The notes below the pieces were generated by a model that ran no database searches, was not told where the DNA came from, and worked only from the letters and a program-made list of their open reading frames with translations. DNA of 64,000 bases, from assembly GCA_021202525.1 (NCBI GenBank), contig JAJQCV010000028.1, positions 1 to 64,000 on the forward strand, given 5' to 3'. This DNA comes from Akkermansiaceae bacterium (lineage in GTDB: Bacteria; Verrucomicrobiota; Verrucomicrobiia; Verrucomicrobiales; Akkermansiaceae). This document shows positions 1 through 16,968 of this stretch, piece after piece (the first letter of the stretch is position 1; each line of letters begins with the position of its first letter). The position numbers and the translations under genes were made by a program.

Positions 1-142
1 TGTTGTTGGCAAGACGTCCTGCGGAATTGTAGCCCTGCCGGGCGATGGTGGTGATCTCCGGCATCAGCTCAACGGTAGCCGCGGAAACGGCAGCTGTCAG
101 AGAGGCCATGCCCAGGCAGATGGTGCATAATATTTTCTTCAT
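1..142 (-). CDS. Partial CDS of a secreted protein (N-terminus only: MKKILCTICLGMASLTAAVSAATVELMPEITTIARQGYNSAGRLANN...)
   Basis: Open minus-strand frame from ATG at 142 to the window edge with a typical signal peptide. Confidence 0.6.
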   Translation of the reverse strand, partial: MKKILCTICLGMASLTAAVSAATVELMPEITTIARQGYNSAGRLANN

Positions 143-382
143 TGCCGTCAACATGCCGGATTGCAAATCCGCTCGGCTTCACATGAAACTGGGAGCGGGT
201 TTAATCAATTCAACATTTTATGGTTGCTGTGAAAATTCCGTAAACTGGAACAATGCCTTCGGATTTTTCAAACATGCCTTTTTACAGCAAAGAGCAAAGT
301 TTCAAAATATTCTCTTGACACCGGATTTGCAATCCGTTCTGGGAAGAAATGCCTTGAGTGTAAGATATTTCAACACAGCAAA

Positions 383-412
383 AGGGCCGCTCTCCTTGCG
401 GAAAGCGGCCCT
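383..412 (-). terminator. Hairpin downstream of rpoC, candidate terminator
   Basis: Inverted repeat AGGGCCGCT...AGCGGCCCT followed (minus strand) by a short T run. Confidence 0.6.
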
Positions 413-433
413 GTAATATGGTTTGGGAACGGA

Positions 434-4627
<4,194 letters not shown>

Positions 4628-4700
4628 ATGTTAAAAAATCTTTAGAAGAGTTGATGCCCCCTTCCGCACCGTGCGGGGCGGAAGGGGAATGCGATGGATG

Positions 4701-7700
4701 TTAGAATTTAAGGTCGGAGAAATCGACATCCGCCAGTCCGGCCATGTCGTCGCTGTCAAAGCCTTCCGTCATGCCGTCCACCGGAGCGAGGTCCGTACCG
4801 CCGAGCTGCAGGGAAGGTTGTTCGTCCTTGCTGCCGGGGCGTACGTTCAGGCCCAGGGACTGCATTTCCTTCATCAGAACGTTGAAGGATTCCGGAGTGC
4901 CGGCTTCCAGGGTATTGTCCCCCTTCACGATGGATTCGTAAATGCGGGTGCGGCCCTGCACGTCGTCGGACTTCACGGTGAGGAGTTCCTGAAGGGTGTA
5001 GGCGGCGCCATAGGCTTCCAGCGCCCACACTTCCATTTCCCCGAAACGCTGGCCGCCGTACTGGGCCTTGCCGCCCAGGGGCTGCTGCGTGACCAGGCTG
5101 TACGGACCCACGGCGCGGGCGTGGATCTTGTCCGCCACCAGGTGGTTCAGCTTGAGCATGTAGGTCTGGCCCACCACAACGGGGTTGTGGAAGGGTTCGC
5201 CGGTAAGGCCGTCGTACAGGATGCTCTTGCCGCCCACGGTGCCGTCCTTGCCGTCGCCGATCCAGGTAAAGCCGTCCACCTTCTTGGCTTCGGACATGTA
5301 GTTCCAGATGGTATCTTCACTGATGCCGTCGAACACCGGAGTGGCCACCTTGAAGCCGAGGGCCCTGGCCGCGATGCCGAGGTGGGCTTCAAGCACCTGT
5401 CCCACATTCATTCGGGAAGGTACGCCTAGGGGGTTCAGCACAATGTCCACCGGAGTGCCGTCCGCGAGGAAGGGCATGTCCTGTTCGGGAACGATTTTGG
5501 CTACCACGCCCTTGTTGCCGTGGCGGCCGGCCATCTTGTCACCCACGCCGAGCTTGCGCTTGGCGGCGATGTACACCTTGACTTCCTTCAGGCCGCCGGG
5601 TTCGGATTCGTCCCCGGATTCCATCTGGTCCAGTCTGTGTTCGCGTTCGTCGTCCAGCTCGGTGAAGCGGCCTTCGAAGGAGGTGATGATTTCCAGAATC
5701 TTGTTGCGGATCGGGCTGGGCTCGATTTCGATGTGGTCGTGAACCAGCGCCAGCTTGCGCAGCAGAGTCTTGGTGATCTTGCGGTTGGCCGGAATGATGA
5801 TTTCGCCGGTTTGTTCGTTGACGACGTCAAGCGGGATCTTTTCACCCAGGAGAATGTCGGAAAGCTTCTTGGTCAGCTGGTCAATAAGCTGTTCCTTCTT
5901 CTTCTTGTGCTCGTCGTTGATCTTCTTGAACTGCTTCTTCTTCTCCGCGCTGTCCACCACGAGGTCGCCGCGGTGGTGGCCGGAACCCGTGGAAGAAATG
6001 CGCACGTCCATCACGATGCCGGTGCAGCCGGACGGAACGCGGAGGGAAGTATCCTTCACTTCCGCCGCCTTTTCACCGAAGATGGCGCGCAGCAGGCGTT
6101 CTTCCGGGGCCAGTTCCGTTTCAGACTTGGGAGTGATCTTGCCGACGAGGATGTCGCCCGGCTTCACTTCCGCACCGATGCGGATGACGCCGTCATGGTC
6201 CAGGTTCTTCAGGGCTTCGTCACCGGCGTTCGGAATGTCGCGGGTGATTTCTTCCGGACCCAGCTTGGTGTCGCGGGCCTGCACTTCAAACTCGGAAATG
6301 TGGATGGAAGTGAACGTGTCTTCCTTGACCGTCTTTTCGGAGATGACGATGGCGTCTTCGAAGTTGTACCCGTTCCACGGCATATATGCCACCAGCACGT
6401 TGCGGCCTAGGGCCAGTTCGCCCTGGTCCGTGTTCGGGCCGTCCGCCAGCACGTCGCCGGCCTTGATCTTGTCCCCGCGGCGCACGATCGGCCTCTGGTT
6501 GATGCAGGTGCCGGCGTTGGAACGCATGAACTTGCGCAGGGGATAGACGTAAATGCCGTTGTCGCGATCGGTGCGCACGCTGTCCGGATCGGACAGGTAC
6601 ACTTCCGGACGCACAGGCAATTCGCCGTCCTTCGTGGTGATGATGACTTCCGCAGAGGCGGAGGCAACAATACCGTCCGCTTCCGCCAGCACGACGGAAC
6701 GGGAGTCCCTGGCGCACTTGCCTTCGATACCGGTGCCCACGTACGGGGACTCCGCCACCATCAGAGGCACGCCCTGGCGCTGCATGTTGGAACCCATCAG
6801 GGCGCGGTTGGCGTCGTCGTGTTCCAGGAAGGGAATAAGGCCTGCGGCGATGGAGACGAGCTGCTTGGGAGACACGTCCATGTAATGCACGTCGGCCGGG
6901 TCCACTTCAATGAACTCGCCCTTTTCACGGGCGGTCACGCGGGAAGTGGTGAAATTGCCCTGTTCGTCCAGCGGGTTGTTGGCCTGGGCGATGAGGTAGC
7001 CTTCCTCCTGGTCGGCGGTGACATACTCAATGGTATTGGTGACCCGTCCGTTTTCCACCTTGCGGTAGGGCGTTTCAATGAACCCGAATTCATTGATGCG
7101 GGCGTAGGTGCACATGGAATTGATCAGACCGATGTTGGGGCCTTCCGGCGTTTCGATCGGGCAGATGCGGCCATAGTGGGAAGGATGCACGTCTCGCACT
7201 TCGAAGCCGGCGCGGTCGCGGTTCAGGCCTCCGGGCCCCAGGGCGGAGAGGCGGCGCTTGTGCGTCAGTTCCGCGAGGGGGTTGATCTGGTCCATGAACT
7301 GGGACAGCTGGGAACGGCCGAAGAAGTCGCGCACGACGGCGCTGAGAGCCTTCGGGTTGATCAGCTTGCTGGGCGTGACGCCTTCAATATTCTGGTCGAT
7401 GAGGGTCATGCGTTCCTTCACCAGACGTTCCGTGCGGGCGAGGCCCACGCGGCACTGGTTGGCCATGAGTTCGCCCACGGCGCGCACGCGGCGGCTGCCC
7501 AGGTGGTCGATGTCGTCCACCATCCCTTCGCCCTTCTTGAGGCGCAGGAGGTACTTGAGGGCGGCCAGGAAATCTTCCGCAGTCATCAGGCGCTGGTCCA
7601 GGCTGGTGTCCAGACCCAGTTTCTGATTGATCTTGTAACGGCCCACGCGGGTGAGGTCGTACTTCTTGGGATCGTCGAAGAGTCTCTTCAGAAGCGTGCG

Positions 7701-8639
7701 GGCCTGTGCGGCCGTAGCGGGATCGCCGGGACGCAGGCGCTTGTAAATTTCCTTGAGGGCGGATTCCTCATCGTGGGCGGGATCCTTCTTCAGGGTCTTG
7801 ATCAGCACGTCGTCCTCGTTCTGGTTGATGACGTCGATTTCCTTGATGCCGAACTGGAGCAACTGGCGCACGACGCCCATGTTGAGCTGTTCGAAGGCTT
7901 TGGCAAGAACCAGGTCCTTGTCCTTGATCGTATCGACGGCGACGAGGTTGTGCAGGTCTTCTTCCGTCATGTCTTCGTTCAGGGGAAGAGTGCGGATATC
8001 GTAGAACTGGCTGACGATGTCGCGGTCGGTCTTGAAGCCCAGATAGCGCATGAACGTGGTCGCAAGGAACTTGCGGCGACGACGACGGCGGTCAAGATAG
8101 ACGTAGAGCAGGTCGTTGGTGTCAAACTGGACTTCCAGCCAGGAACCGCGGTCCGGAATGATGCGGAAGGAATGCAGGAGCTTGCCGTTCAGGTGTTGGG
8201 CGCTTTCAAAGCAGATGCCCGGAGAACGGTGAAGCTGGGACACAATGACGCGCTCGGCGCCATTGATCACAAAAGTGCCGCGGTTGGTCATCATGGGCAT
8301 TTCACCCATGTAAACGGTTTCTTCCTTGGATTCGTTGTCGGACTTGAGCTTGAAGGTGACCTGGAGGGCGGCGCTGTAGGTTTCCCCGGCGCGGATAGCC
8401 TCGTAGTCGCTCATCTTGGGCTGTTCGATTTCATAAGAAAGGAAATCGAGCTCAATGTTTTCGTCATAGCTCTTGATAGGAAAGATTTCCTTCAGAACAC
8501 CCTGCAAGCCGATATTTTTCCTGGCCGCGGCCGGCGTGTCCTGTTGTAGAAAATCGAAGTATGATTGCAGTTGAATCTCAATAAGGTTGGGAGGTTCGAT
8601 GACTTCCTTGATATTCCCGAAGTAGAGTCGCTTTGACAT
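4701..8639 (-). CDS. rpoB: DNA-directed RNA polymerase subunit beta
   Basis: RpoB motifs ([49 protein letters not shown]). Start chosen at MSKRLYFGN, not the longer ORF start at 8750. Confidence 0.97.
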   Translation of the reverse strand: MSKRLYFGNIKEVIEPPNLIEIQLQSYFDFLQQDTPAAARKNIGLQGVLKEIFPIKSYDENIELDFLSYEIEQPKMSDYEAIRAGETYSAALQVTFKLKSDNESKEETVYMGEMPMMTNRGTFVINGAERVIVSQLHRSPGICFESAQHLNGKLLHSFRIIPDRGSWLEVQFDTNDLLYVYLDRRRRRRKFLATTFMRYLGFKTDRDIVSQFYDIRTLPLNEDMTEEDLHNLVAVDTIKDKDLVLAKAFEQLNMGVVRQLLQFGIKEIDVINQNEDDVLIKTLKKDPAHDEESALKEIYKRLRPGDPATAAQARTLLKRLFDDPKKYDLTRVGRYKINQKLGLDTSLDQRLMTAEDFLAALKYLLRLKKGEGMVDDIDHLGSRRVRAVGELMANQCRVGLARTERLVKERMTLIDQNIEGVTPSKLINPKALSAVVRDFFGRSQLSQFMDQINPLAELTHKRRLSALGPGGLNRDRAGFEVRDVHPSHYGRICPIETPEGPNIGLINSMCTYARINEFGFIETPYRKVENGRVTNTIEYVTADQEEGYLIAQANNPLDEQGNFTTSRVTAREKGEFIEVDPADVHYMDVSPKQLVSIAAGLIPFLEHDDANRALMGSNMQRQGVPLMVAESPYVGTGIEGKCARDSRSVVLAEADGIVASASAEVIITTKDGELPVRPEVYLSDPDSVRTDRDNGIYVYPLRKFMRSNAGTCINQRPIVRRGDKIKAGDVLADGPNTDQGELALGRNVLVAYMPWNGYNFEDAIVISEKTVKEDTFTSIHISEFEVQARDTKLGPEEITRDIPNAGDEALKNLDHDGVIRIGAEVKPGDILVGKITPKSETELAPEERLLRAIFGEKAAEVKDTSLRVPSGCTGIVMDVRISSTGSGHHRGDLVVDSAEKKKQFKKINDEHKKKKEQLIDQLTKKLSDILLGEKIPLDVVNEQTGEIIIPANRKITKTLLRKLALVHDHIEIEPSPIRNKILEIITSFEGRFTELDDEREHRLDQMESGDESEPGGLKEVKVYIAAKRKLGVGDKMAGRHGNKGVVAKIVPEQDMPFLADGTPVDIVLNPLGVPSRMNVGQVLEAHLGIAARALGFKVATPVFDGISEDTIWNYMSEAKKVDGFTWIGDGKDGTVGGKSILYDGLTGEPFHNPVVVGQTYMLKLNHLVADKIHARAVGPYSLVTQQPLGGKAQYGGQRFGEMEVWALEAYGAAYTLQELLTVKSDDVQGRTRIYESIVKGDNTLEAGTPESFNVLMKEMQSLGLNVRPGSKDEQPSLQLGGTDLAPVDGMTEGFDSDDMAGLADVDFSDLKF

Positions 8640-8790
8640 GGGCTGCTGTGGCGGAGATGTTATGAATGTGCATCCTTGCTGCCCGGATGCGGGGCAGAAC
8701 GGTTCCTTCCTTGGGGAGACGGAACCGACTGGAAGCGATTTGATGTGCAAAAAGCCTCTAGTCGGTCACGCGGGATGTGAAGACGAGGAA

Positions 8791-8828
8791 GCGCAACAGG
8801 AGAAAAAACGGGATTTCTCCTGTTGCGC
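8791..8828 (-). promoter_or_regulatory. Perfect hairpin between rplL and rpoB, candidate attenuator or processing site
   Basis: GCGCAACAGGAGAAA / TTTCTCCTGTTGCGC, 15-bp perfect stem, 8-nt loop. Confidence 0.65.
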
Positions 8829-8842
8829 GGGAAGTAAAAAGC

Positions 8843-9217
8843 TTACTTGACGTCGATCTTGGCGCCGGCTTCTTCCAGCTTGGCCTTGGCGGCGTTGGCT
8901 TCGTCCTTGGAAACGCCTTCCAGGATGGTGGCGGGAGTGCCTTCAACCAGTTTCTTGGCGTCCACCAGGCCGAGGCCGGCCTTCACTTCGCGGACGGCCT
9001 TGATCACGGCGATCTTGTTGGCGCCGGCTTCCGTCAGCACAACGTCGAATTCGGTCTTTTCTTCTTCAGCTTCGGCAGGAGCGGCGGCAGCGCCGGCGGC
9101 GGCTACGGGAGCAGCGGCGGAAACGCCCCACTTTTCTTCCAGGAGCTTGACGAGGTCGGCGGCTTCCAGAATGGTCAGGGTGCCGAGTTCTTCAGCGATT
9201 TTGTTAATATCAGCCAT
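8843..9217 (-). CDS. rplL: 50S ribosomal protein L7/L12
   Basis: [37 protein letters not shown]... [12 protein letters not shown]. Confidence 0.97.
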   Translation of the reverse strand: MADINKIAEELGTLTILEAADLVKLLEEKWGVSAAAPVAAAGAAAAPAEAEEEKTEFDVVLTEAGANKIAVIKAVREVKAGLGLVDAKKLVEGTPATILEGVSKDEANAAKAKLEEAGAKIDVK

Positions 9218-9375
9218 TGTATTGTTTTCTTTTTTGGTTCTAGTCGCGCCAAGAGCCACTTGGCATTTCAGTTCTCCGGCCGGAGTTCCGACAAGGAACC
9301 TCTAGGAGAGGTCAGGCCCGGTTTTCACGCATTTTGGCTAAAGTGCAACCGGGCCGTCCGGTCAAGGGGTTAGTA

Positions 9376-9879
9376 TTAAGCAGCGGGTTCTTCGCTGCCG
9401 CCGTTTTCCTTGTCCACATATGCCTGAATGACTCGGGCAAGAGCGGAGCCGGCGGCATTGATGGTGCCAAGGAGCTTGGCCAGCAGCTGGTCGCGGGGAG
9501 GCAGATCGCCGATGGCGCGGATCTGGTCGGCAGTGAGAACTGCTCCGTCCAGAATGGCTACCTTGTATTCGGCCTTCTTGGAAGCCTTGTTGAAGGTATT
9601 GATGGCTTTGGCGGCGCCAGCCACATCGGATGCTCCGGTGATGAAGGCGGTCTGGCCGACGAGGTGTTCGCCGATGTCCGGCAGGCCGGCATCCGTCAGG
9701 GCCGTGCGCATGAAGTTGTTCTTGGCCACGTGGCACTGGGCGCCGGAGGCGGCCAGGGCGGAACGCAGATTGGTGAACTCGGGCACGGTGATCGCGGTGT
9801 AGTCCACAACGATCAGGAACGGAGAGGCGTTGACGCGGGCGGTCAGGTCGTCAATGATGATACGCTTGTCAGGATTCAT
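9376..9879 (-). CDS. rplJ: 50S ribosomal protein L10
   Basis: L10-like sequence and position between rplA and rplL. Confidence 0.95.
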   Translation of the reverse strand: MNPDKRIIIDDLTARVNASPFLIVVDYTAITVPEFTNLRSALAASGAQCHVAKNNFMRTALTDAGLPDIGEHLVGQTAFITGASDVAGAAKAINTFNKASKKAEYKVAILDGAVLTADQIRAIGDLPPRDQLLAKLLGTINAAGSALARVIQAYVDKENGGSEEPAA

Positions 9880-9900
9880 GATGTGCTAAATCGGTTCGGG

Positions 9901-10602
9901 TTACAGTTTGGCGATGGAAGCGGTGTCAACCGGAAGACCGGGGCACATGGCGCATGAAACGGTGACGGATTCCACATAGGCGCCCTTGGCGGAAGCCGGG
10001 CGGGCCTTGATGACGGAATCAACCAGAGCGGTGATGTTTTCGCAGATGCTTTCGTTGGAGAAGGACAGCTTGCCTACAGCGGCGGAGATGTTGGCGTTCT
10101 TGTCAACCTTGTAGTCGACGCGGCCTGCCTTCACTTCCTTCACGGCCTTGGCCGTGTCGTCCGTAACCGTACCGGTTTTCGGGTTGGGCATCAAGCCGCG
10201 CGGACCCAGTACACGGGCAACCTTGCGGACCTCCGTCATGGCGTCGGGGGTGGCAATGGCCGTGTCAAAGTCAACGAAACCGTCCTGGACCTTCTTGATA
10301 AGGTCTTCAAAGCCCACGTATTCGGCTCCGGCTTCCTGGGCAGCCTTGGCGGCGTCGCCCTGGGCGAAGACGAGGACGCGGACGTTCTTGCCCGTGCCGT
10401 TGGGCAGGGAGACGCTTCCGCGGACCATCTGGTCGGATTTGCGGGGGTCCACGGTCAGGTGGAAGGAAACGGTGACAGTCGGGTCAAACTTCGGCGCCGG
10501 GAAGGACTTCATGGTTTCCACGGCTTCGGAGATGCTGTAGTTCTTGTTAGGAGTAACAAGCTTGGCTGCTTCTTGATATCGCTTGCTGCGTTTGGTAGAC
10601 AT
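9901..10602 (-). CDS. rplA: 50S ribosomal protein L1
   Basis: L1 motifs (GLMPNPKTGTVT; KAGRVDYKVDKNANI). Confidence 0.97.
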   Translation of the reverse strand: MSTKRSKRYQEAAKLVTPNKNYSISEAVETMKSFPAPKFDPTVTVSFHLTVDPRKSDQMVRGSVSLPNGTGKNVRVLVFAQGDAAKAAQEAGAEYVGFEDLIKKVQDGFVDFDTAIATPDAMTEVRKVARVLGPRGLMPNPKTGTVTDDTAKAVKEVKAGRVDYKVDKNANISAAVGKLSFSNESICENITALVDSVIKARPASAKGAYVESVTVSCAMCPGLPVDTASIAKL

Positions 10603-10652
10603 GTGTGTATTTGGCAGTGCGTTCGGATTGGTTAATCCTCCTGCGGTGAGTG

Positions 10653-11081
10653 TTACATACCTTCAACTTCGATGCCCATCTGGCGGGCCTGTCCGGCAAG
10701 GATGCGGGCGGCGCTTTCGGGATCTTTCGTGTTGAGGTCAGGGAGTTTGGTGTTGACAACTTCCATCAGCTTGGCCTTGGAAAGAGTGGCAACCTTTTTC
10801 TTGTTCGGTTCGCCGGATCCGGAGGCAATGCCGGCGGCTTTCTTGAGAAGCACGCTGCCCGGGGGCTGCTTGGTGATGAAAGAGAATGACTTGTCCTTGT
10901 AAACTGTGATGACGGTCGGCAGGAGGTCGCCGGCCTGCTTTTGCGTGGCGGCGTTGAACTCCTTGCAGAATGCCATGATGTTTACACCGGCCTGACCAAG
11001 TGCCGGACCCACGGGCGGGGAGGGGTTAGCGGCTCCGGCGTTGATCTGGAGCTTGATGATTTTGGTTATTTCTTTTGCCAT
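10653..11081 (-). CDS. rplK: 50S ribosomal protein L11
   Basis: [35 protein letters not shown]. Confidence 0.97.
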   Translation of the reverse strand: MAKEITKIIKLQINAGAANPSPPVGPALGQAGVNIMAFCKEFNAATQKQAGDLLPTVITVYKDKSFSFITKQPPGSVLLKKAAGIASGSGEPNKKKVATLSKAKLMEVVNTKLPDLNTKDPESAARILAGQARQMGIEVEGM

Positions 11082-11135
11082 GGTTTTGCTTTGTTAGCGG
11101 AGAAAATGAACGGCGGAAATGTCGCGGGAAAAGTT

Positions 11136-11705
11136 TCAGGCCTTCTCAACCTGCCAGTACTCCAGGTCCACCGGAGTGGCGCGGCCGAAGATGGAAACGC
11201 TGACGCGCAGCTTGCCTTTTTCCGGATCGATTTCCTCGATGGTGCCTTCCTGGCTCTGGAACGGTCCTTCGCAGACGCGCACGGGGTCACCGACGGCGAA
11301 TTCCACCTTGGGACGGGCTGCGACGGCTTCTGCGTCCAGCAGGGGCAGCAGGTCTTCCACTTCGCGCTTGCGCATGGGAAGGGGGGCGTTGCGGGAACCG
11401 GCAATGCTGATGACGCCGTCAATCTGCTGAATGAAGTACCAGAGGTCCTTGTTCAGGGAGCCGTCGGCTTCCAGCAGGTACATGTTGGCGTAAACGTACC
11501 CGGGGAACAGCTTGCTGTGGCGTTCCGTTTTTTTGCCGTTGCGGACTTCGGAGATAAGTTCGGTGGGGACTTCCACCCGGTAGATGAAGTCGGAAAGTTC
11601 GGCGTCCTTGGCCTTGCGGATGATGCGGTCACGAACGCTGTTTTCCTGTCCGGAGAGGACATGAAGCACGTACCATTGTTCGTGAGGCTCTGGGGTACTG
11701 GGCAT
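11136..11705 (-). CDS. nusG: Transcription termination/antitermination factor NusG
   Basis: WYVLHVLSGQENSVRDRI..., KOW-like C-terminus; start chosen at MPSTPEPHEQWYV within the longer ORF. Confidence 0.93.
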   Translation of the reverse strand: MPSTPEPHEQWYVLHVLSGQENSVRDRIIRKAKDAELSDFIYRVEVPTELISEVRNGKKTERHSKLFPGYVYANMYLLEADGSLNKDLWYFIQQIDGVISIAGSRNAPLPMRKREVEDLLPLLDAEAVAARPKVEFAVGDPVRVCEGPFQSQEGTIEEIDPEKGKLRVSVSIFGRATPVDLEYWQVEKA

Positions 11706-11733
11706 GATCGGAAAAAGAAAGTGGGGGATAAAA

Positions 11734-11961
11734 CTAGACTGCCAACTTGATGAGGTAGTTGACCACGCTGTGGAGAAAGATGTCGAATGATGCGACAAAC
11801 GCGCCAAGGAAGACCATGGCAATCAGGACGACAAGAGTGGAACCCCAGAGTTCGCGGAATTTTTTGAACCCTTTCACCTTGGGATCGCTTTCCCAAGGCC
11901 AGGTGGTCTTCTTAAGCTCGCCCTTAACTTCGGCGATGAATTGAGAAATCTTGCGAAACAT
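11734..11961 (-). CDS. secE: Preprotein translocase subunit SecE
   Basis: 75 aa; EVKGELKKTTWPWESDPKVKGF and a single TM; adjacent to nusG. Confidence 0.93.
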   Translation of the reverse strand: MFRKISQFIAEVKGELKKTTWPWESDPKVKGFKKFRELWGSTLVVLIAMVFLGAFVASFDIFLHSVVNYLIKLAV

Positions 11962-11994
11962 GCTTCAAGGTGGGGTGATGTATTTGGAAAGAAG

Positions 11995-12070
11995 TGGCAG
12001 GTCAGGAGGGACTCGAACCCCCAACTTTCGGTTTTGGAGACCGACGCTCTACCGATTGAACTACTGACCT
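11995..12070 (-). tRNA. tRNA-Trp (CCA anticodon), 3' CCA encoded
   Basis: Acceptor arms AGGTCAG/CTGACCT, TPsiC arm GGTTCGAGTCC-like on the minus strand, anticodon loop TCTCCAAAA; TGG at 11995-11997 is the complement of CCA. Confidence 0.93.
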
Positions 12071-12169
12071 GTTGGTTTTCTTCTTTCGGGGGGAGAATGA
12101 GGGGACCCCGCGGGGAGGCCCCCTCATTCAAACCGGATGTATAGATTCCTCTACTGGTCCCGGAGGGAC

Positions 12170-13354
<1,185 letters not shown>

Positions 13355-13398
13355 AATGATATGTTTAGGTTTGGGCTGCTATGGGTCTAGCTTGAAGA

Positions 13399-13473
<75 letters not shown>

Positions 13474-13678
13474 ATAGACTTCTTCCGCCTTTCGCCGCTC
13501 TAAGAGAGTTGTAACTCCGCCCAAACCTGCGGTTCTAGCGGATAGATAGCATCCTCCCGTGTTGCCTGACGAAAAGCGGTCGCTAGATTACGCTTTTAAA
13601 TACCGGATGTCAATGAAAACGTGAACATTTTTTCGCCTGTATGCCACAATAATGTGGCATGAGTTTCCAAGCTGCTGA

Positions 13679-14761
13679 TCAGGAATGCGTTGAATGCTTG
13701 GATCTGTTCAGATCTTCCGTCAGTTTCAGGTTGGGGTCAACGTCTTCATCCAGAGAATGGAAAAGCCCCCGGCGCGCCTTGAGGCAGGCTACGTAGGCAA
13801 TCATGGCAGCATTGTCCGTCGTCAGGTCAAAATCCGGCAGGATAAGTTCCACGCCTTCGCGTGCGCAGGCTTCCTGCAGGCGCGTGCGCAGCTCCCTGTT
13901 GCAGGAGACGCCTCCGGAAACGGAAAGGGTGCGGTGGTCGGAAAGGCGCAGGGCGTACAGGGCCTTGCGGATCAGCACATCCGTAACCGCCCGCTGGAAG
14001 GAGGCGCAAAGGTCGCAGAGAGTTTGTTCCGCCAGGTCGTGGGGATTGCCGCTCTCCGTCAATTTGGGCAGCGTGTAGAGAACGGCCGTTTTCAGGCCGG
14101 AAAAGGAAACGTTGGCCGTGGCCTCCTTCATCAGGGCGCGGGGAAAGGAAAATGCCTCCGGATTTCCCCGGGCGGCCATGCGGTCTATTTCCGGGCCGCC
14201 GGGGTAGGGCAGTCCGAGCATTTTGCCTACCTTGTCGAACGCTTCTCCGGCGGCATCATCCAGGGAACGGCCCAGCAGGCGGTAGTCCCCCACGCCCCGG
14301 ACATCCACAAAAAGGGTGTGGCCGCCGGAAACGACCATACCCAGATGCGGCACGGGGCCTTCCGGTCGTTTGACAAAGGGGGAGAGAAGATGCCCTTCCA
14401 GATGATTGACGGAGACGAAAGGCTTGCCTGTTGCCAGGGCCAGGGCCTTGGCCGTACTGTTGCCTACCAGAAGGGCGGCAACTAGGCCCGGACCTGCAGT
14501 GGCTCCGAATACGTCAATGTCCGCCGGGGTGACGCCGGCTTCCCGGCATGCGGACCGGATAACGCCGGGAAGGTCCGCGGAATGGTTGCGGGAAGCCAGT
14601 TCCGGAACCACTCCGCCATGCTGGCGGTGAATGGCGATCTGGGAGGAAATGACGGAGGAGAGTATCTCCGGCGCTTCTTCCTCCCCGGAGGAACGCAGCA
14701 CGGCGACCGCCGTTTCATCACAGGAGGATTCTATTCCCAGGACGGTGAGAGTATCCGGCAT
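13679..14761 (-). CDS. tsaD: tRNA N6-threonylcarbamoyladenosine transferase TsaD
   Basis: LGIESSCDETAVAV, SGGHTL, VSGGVSCN motifs. Confidence 0.95.
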   Translation of the reverse strand: MPDTLTVLGIESSCDETAVAVLRSSGEEEAPEILSSVISSQIAIHRQHGGVVPELASRNHSADLPGVIRSACREAGVTPADIDVFGATAGPGLVAALLVGNSTAKALALATGKPFVSVNHLEGHLLSPFVKRPEGPVPHLGMVVSGGHTLFVDVRGVGDYRLLGRSLDDAAGEAFDKVGKMLGLPYPGGPEIDRMAARGNPEAFSFPRALMKEATANVSFSGLKTAVLYTLPKLTESGNPHDLAEQTLCDLCASFQRAVTDVLIRKALYALRLSDHRTLSVSGGVSCNRELRTRLQEACAREGVELILPDFDLTTDNAAMIAYVACLKARRGLFHSLDEDVDPNLKLTEDLNRSKHSTHS

Positions 14762-14783
14762 GGCTGGAGTGTGGAAAGCGGGA

Positions 14784-16154
14784 TCAGGACGCCTGCCGTA
14801 TCTGGGCCGGTTCCTTGTCGGTGACTGTTTTCCTGGTAATGGTTACGGAATCTGCGTTTTTCATGCTGGGTACCTTGTACATGATGTCCAGCATGAGGTT
14901 CTCGAAGATGGCGCGCAGGGCTCGTGCTCCCGTGCCGCGCTCCATCGCCTCCGCAGCCATGGCTTTCAAGGCGTCCGTATGCACGTCCAGTTTGGCTCCG
15001 TACATGGCGAGCAGCTTGGAATACTGCTTGACCAGAGCGTTTTTCGGTTCCGTCAGCAGACGGACCAGCTGGCCTTCGTCCAGCTTGGAAAGCGGGCAGA
15101 AAATGGGCAGACGGCCCACCAGTTCCGGAATCATGCCGAAGGAGAAAAGGTCTTCCGGCATGGCCTGGGCGAGAATCTCCTCTTCCGAGTATTCCTTGCT
15201 GCCGCGCTGTTCCGTAATGGCCCCGAATCCCATCTGGCTGGCGCCGAGACGCTTGCGGATGATATCCTCCAGACCGACAAAAGCTCCCCCCACGATGAAG
15301 AGGATTTTTTCCGTGTTGACGCGGATATACTCCTGCTGGGGGTGCTTGCGCCCTCCGGTGGGGGGCACGTTGCAGATGGTCCCTTCAATGATCTTCAGCA
15401 GGGCCTGCTGCACGCCTTCCCCGGAAACGTCCCGCGTGACGGAAACGTTCTGGGTCTTGCGGCCGATCTTGTCGATCTCGTCCACATAAATGATGCCCTG
15501 TTCCGCCTTGGCTACGTCAAAATTGGCTGCCTGGAGCAGGCGCAGGATGATATTTTCCACGTCTTCGCCCACATAGCCGGCTTCCGTCAGCGTGGTGGCG
15601 TCCACAATGCAGAAAGGAACGTTCAGCATCTTCGCCAGAGTCTTTGCCAGCAGCGTCTTGCCGGAGCCGGTGGGTCCGGCAAGCAGGATGTTGGACTTCT
15701 CGATTTCCACGTCGTCCAGGGACTTGTCCTCCAGCGTTATGGAATTCTGGCGCAGGCGCATGTAGTGGTTGTACACGGCTACGGAAAGTACCTTTTTGGC
15801 ATGATCCTGGCCGATGACGTACTGGTTGAGCGTGGCGCACATTTCCTCCGGGGTGGGCAGGGGGCCTTCATAGGAGGCCGCCGGGGCGCCTGCTTCCCGC
15901 AGCATTTCCGTTGCTGCGGCCTTCCGGGCCTCCGCCTGGCACATGGCATAGGCGGAAGGCTCCATGTTCAGGATGCCGCGGATGAAACGGGTGGCGAGCG
16001 GAAGGCCGTTATCCTTCACAATCATGTTGACGCAAATCTCAACGCAATTGTTGCAGATGTAGAAATCTTCCGCAATTTGAATGAGCTTGTCCACCTTGTT
16101 CCCCGGTTTGCCGCAGCAGGAACAGGCTGGAATGTTGGGGTTGGTACCGGACAT
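14784..16154 (-). CDS. clpX: ATP-dependent Clp protease ATP-binding subunit ClpX
   Basis: N-terminal zinc finger CSCCGK..CNNCV; Walker [22 protein letters not shown]. Confidence 0.96.
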   Translation of the reverse strand: MSGTNPNIPACSCCGKPGNKVDKLIQIAEDFYICNNCVEICVNMIVKDNGLPLATRFIRGILNMEPSAYAMCQAEARKAAATEMLREAGAPAASYEGPLPTPEEMCATLNQYVIGQDHAKKVLSVAVYNHYMRLRQNSITLEDKSLDDVEIEKSNILLAGPTGSGKTLLAKTLAKMLNVPFCIVDATTLTEAGYVGEDVENIILRLLQAANFDVAKAEQGIIYVDEIDKIGRKTQNVSVTRDVSGEGVQQALLKIIEGTICNVPPTGGRKHPQQEYIRVNTEKILFIVGGAFVGLEDIIRKRLGASQMGFGAITEQRGSKEYSEEEILAQAMPEDLFSFGMIPELVGRLPIFCPLSKLDEGQLVRLLTEPKNALVKQYSKLLAMYGAKLDVHTDALKAMAAEAMERGTGARALRAIFENLMLDIMYKVPSMKNADSVTITRKTVTDKEPAQIRQAS

Positions 16155-16191
16155 AATCTGATATTGAGAGAGTAGGGGTAGCCGGCAGGAT

Positions 16192-16848
16192 TCAGGCCTT
16201 GCCCTTCTTCTTGTTTTCCTGTCCGTCCTCGTGATGGGTCAGCACCTTGTCCACCAGTCCGTAGGCTGCGGCTTCTTCCGCGGTCATGTAATTATCGCGG
16301 TCGGCGTCTTTCTCAATTTGCTTTTCCGTCTTGCCGGTGTGCTTGGCCAGAATGCCGTTGAGGCGTTTTTTCAGGTTGAACATGAATCCGATGGTGCGTT
16401 CCACGTCAGAGGCGGTACCTTGGGCGCCGCCGGAAACCTGGTGGATCATCACATGGGAATTCGGCAGGCAGAAACGCTTGCCGGGCGTGCCGGCCGCCAG
16501 CAGGACGGAACCCATGGAGGCGGCGATGCCCAGGCAATACGTGTTCACGTCGCAGGAAACGAACTGCATCGTGTCGTAAATGGCCAGGCCCGCAGTGACG
16601 GAACCGCCCGGGGAATTGATATACACATGGATATCTTTCTTGGGGTCGGCCATTTGGAGGAACAGAAGCTGGGCGATCACGGAATTCGCTACGTCGTCGT
16701 CAATGGCGGAGCCGATGAAAATGACGCGGTCCTTGAGAAGGCGGGAATAAATGTCAAAGGCGCGTTCTCCGCGGCCGTCCTGTTCCACCACCATGGGAAC
16801 GTAATAGGACTTCACGGTTTCCGGGTTGGAAGAGTGGGGTTGAAACAT
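16192..16848 (-). CDS. clpP: ATP-dependent Clp protease proteolytic subunit ClpP
   Basis: [43 protein letters not shown]. Confidence 0.97.
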   Translation of the reverse strand: MFQPHSSNPETVKSYYVPMVVEQDGRGERAFDIYSRLLKDRVIFIGSAIDDDVANSVIAQLLFLQMADPKKDIHVYINSPGGSVTAGLAIYDTMQFVSCDVNTYCLGIAASMGSVLLAAGTPGKRFCLPNSHVMIHQVSGGAQGTASDVERTIGFMFNLKKRLNGILAKHTGKTEKQIEKDADRDNYMTAEEAAAYGLVDKVLTHHEDGQENKKKGKA

Positions 16849-16910
16849 ATGATTGTTGCAGGTTCGATGTTTTATATTCGATGTAGTTCCCCTTCTGGCG
16901 GATACAAAAC

Positions 16911-16941
16911 GGGGGAGTCGGGCATTCGCTCCAACTCCCCC
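16911..16941 (-). terminator. Hairpin between tig and clpP
   Basis: GGGGGAGT...ACTCCCCC inverted repeat, no clear T tract. Confidence 0.4.
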
Positions 16942-16968
16942 TGGTAAGGTTTCTTGTGCAGAGGAGGG

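Noticed and set aside
6819-8549. 576-aa ORF antisense to rpoB
   Set aside because: Same codon-bias artefact opposite a highly conserved gene.
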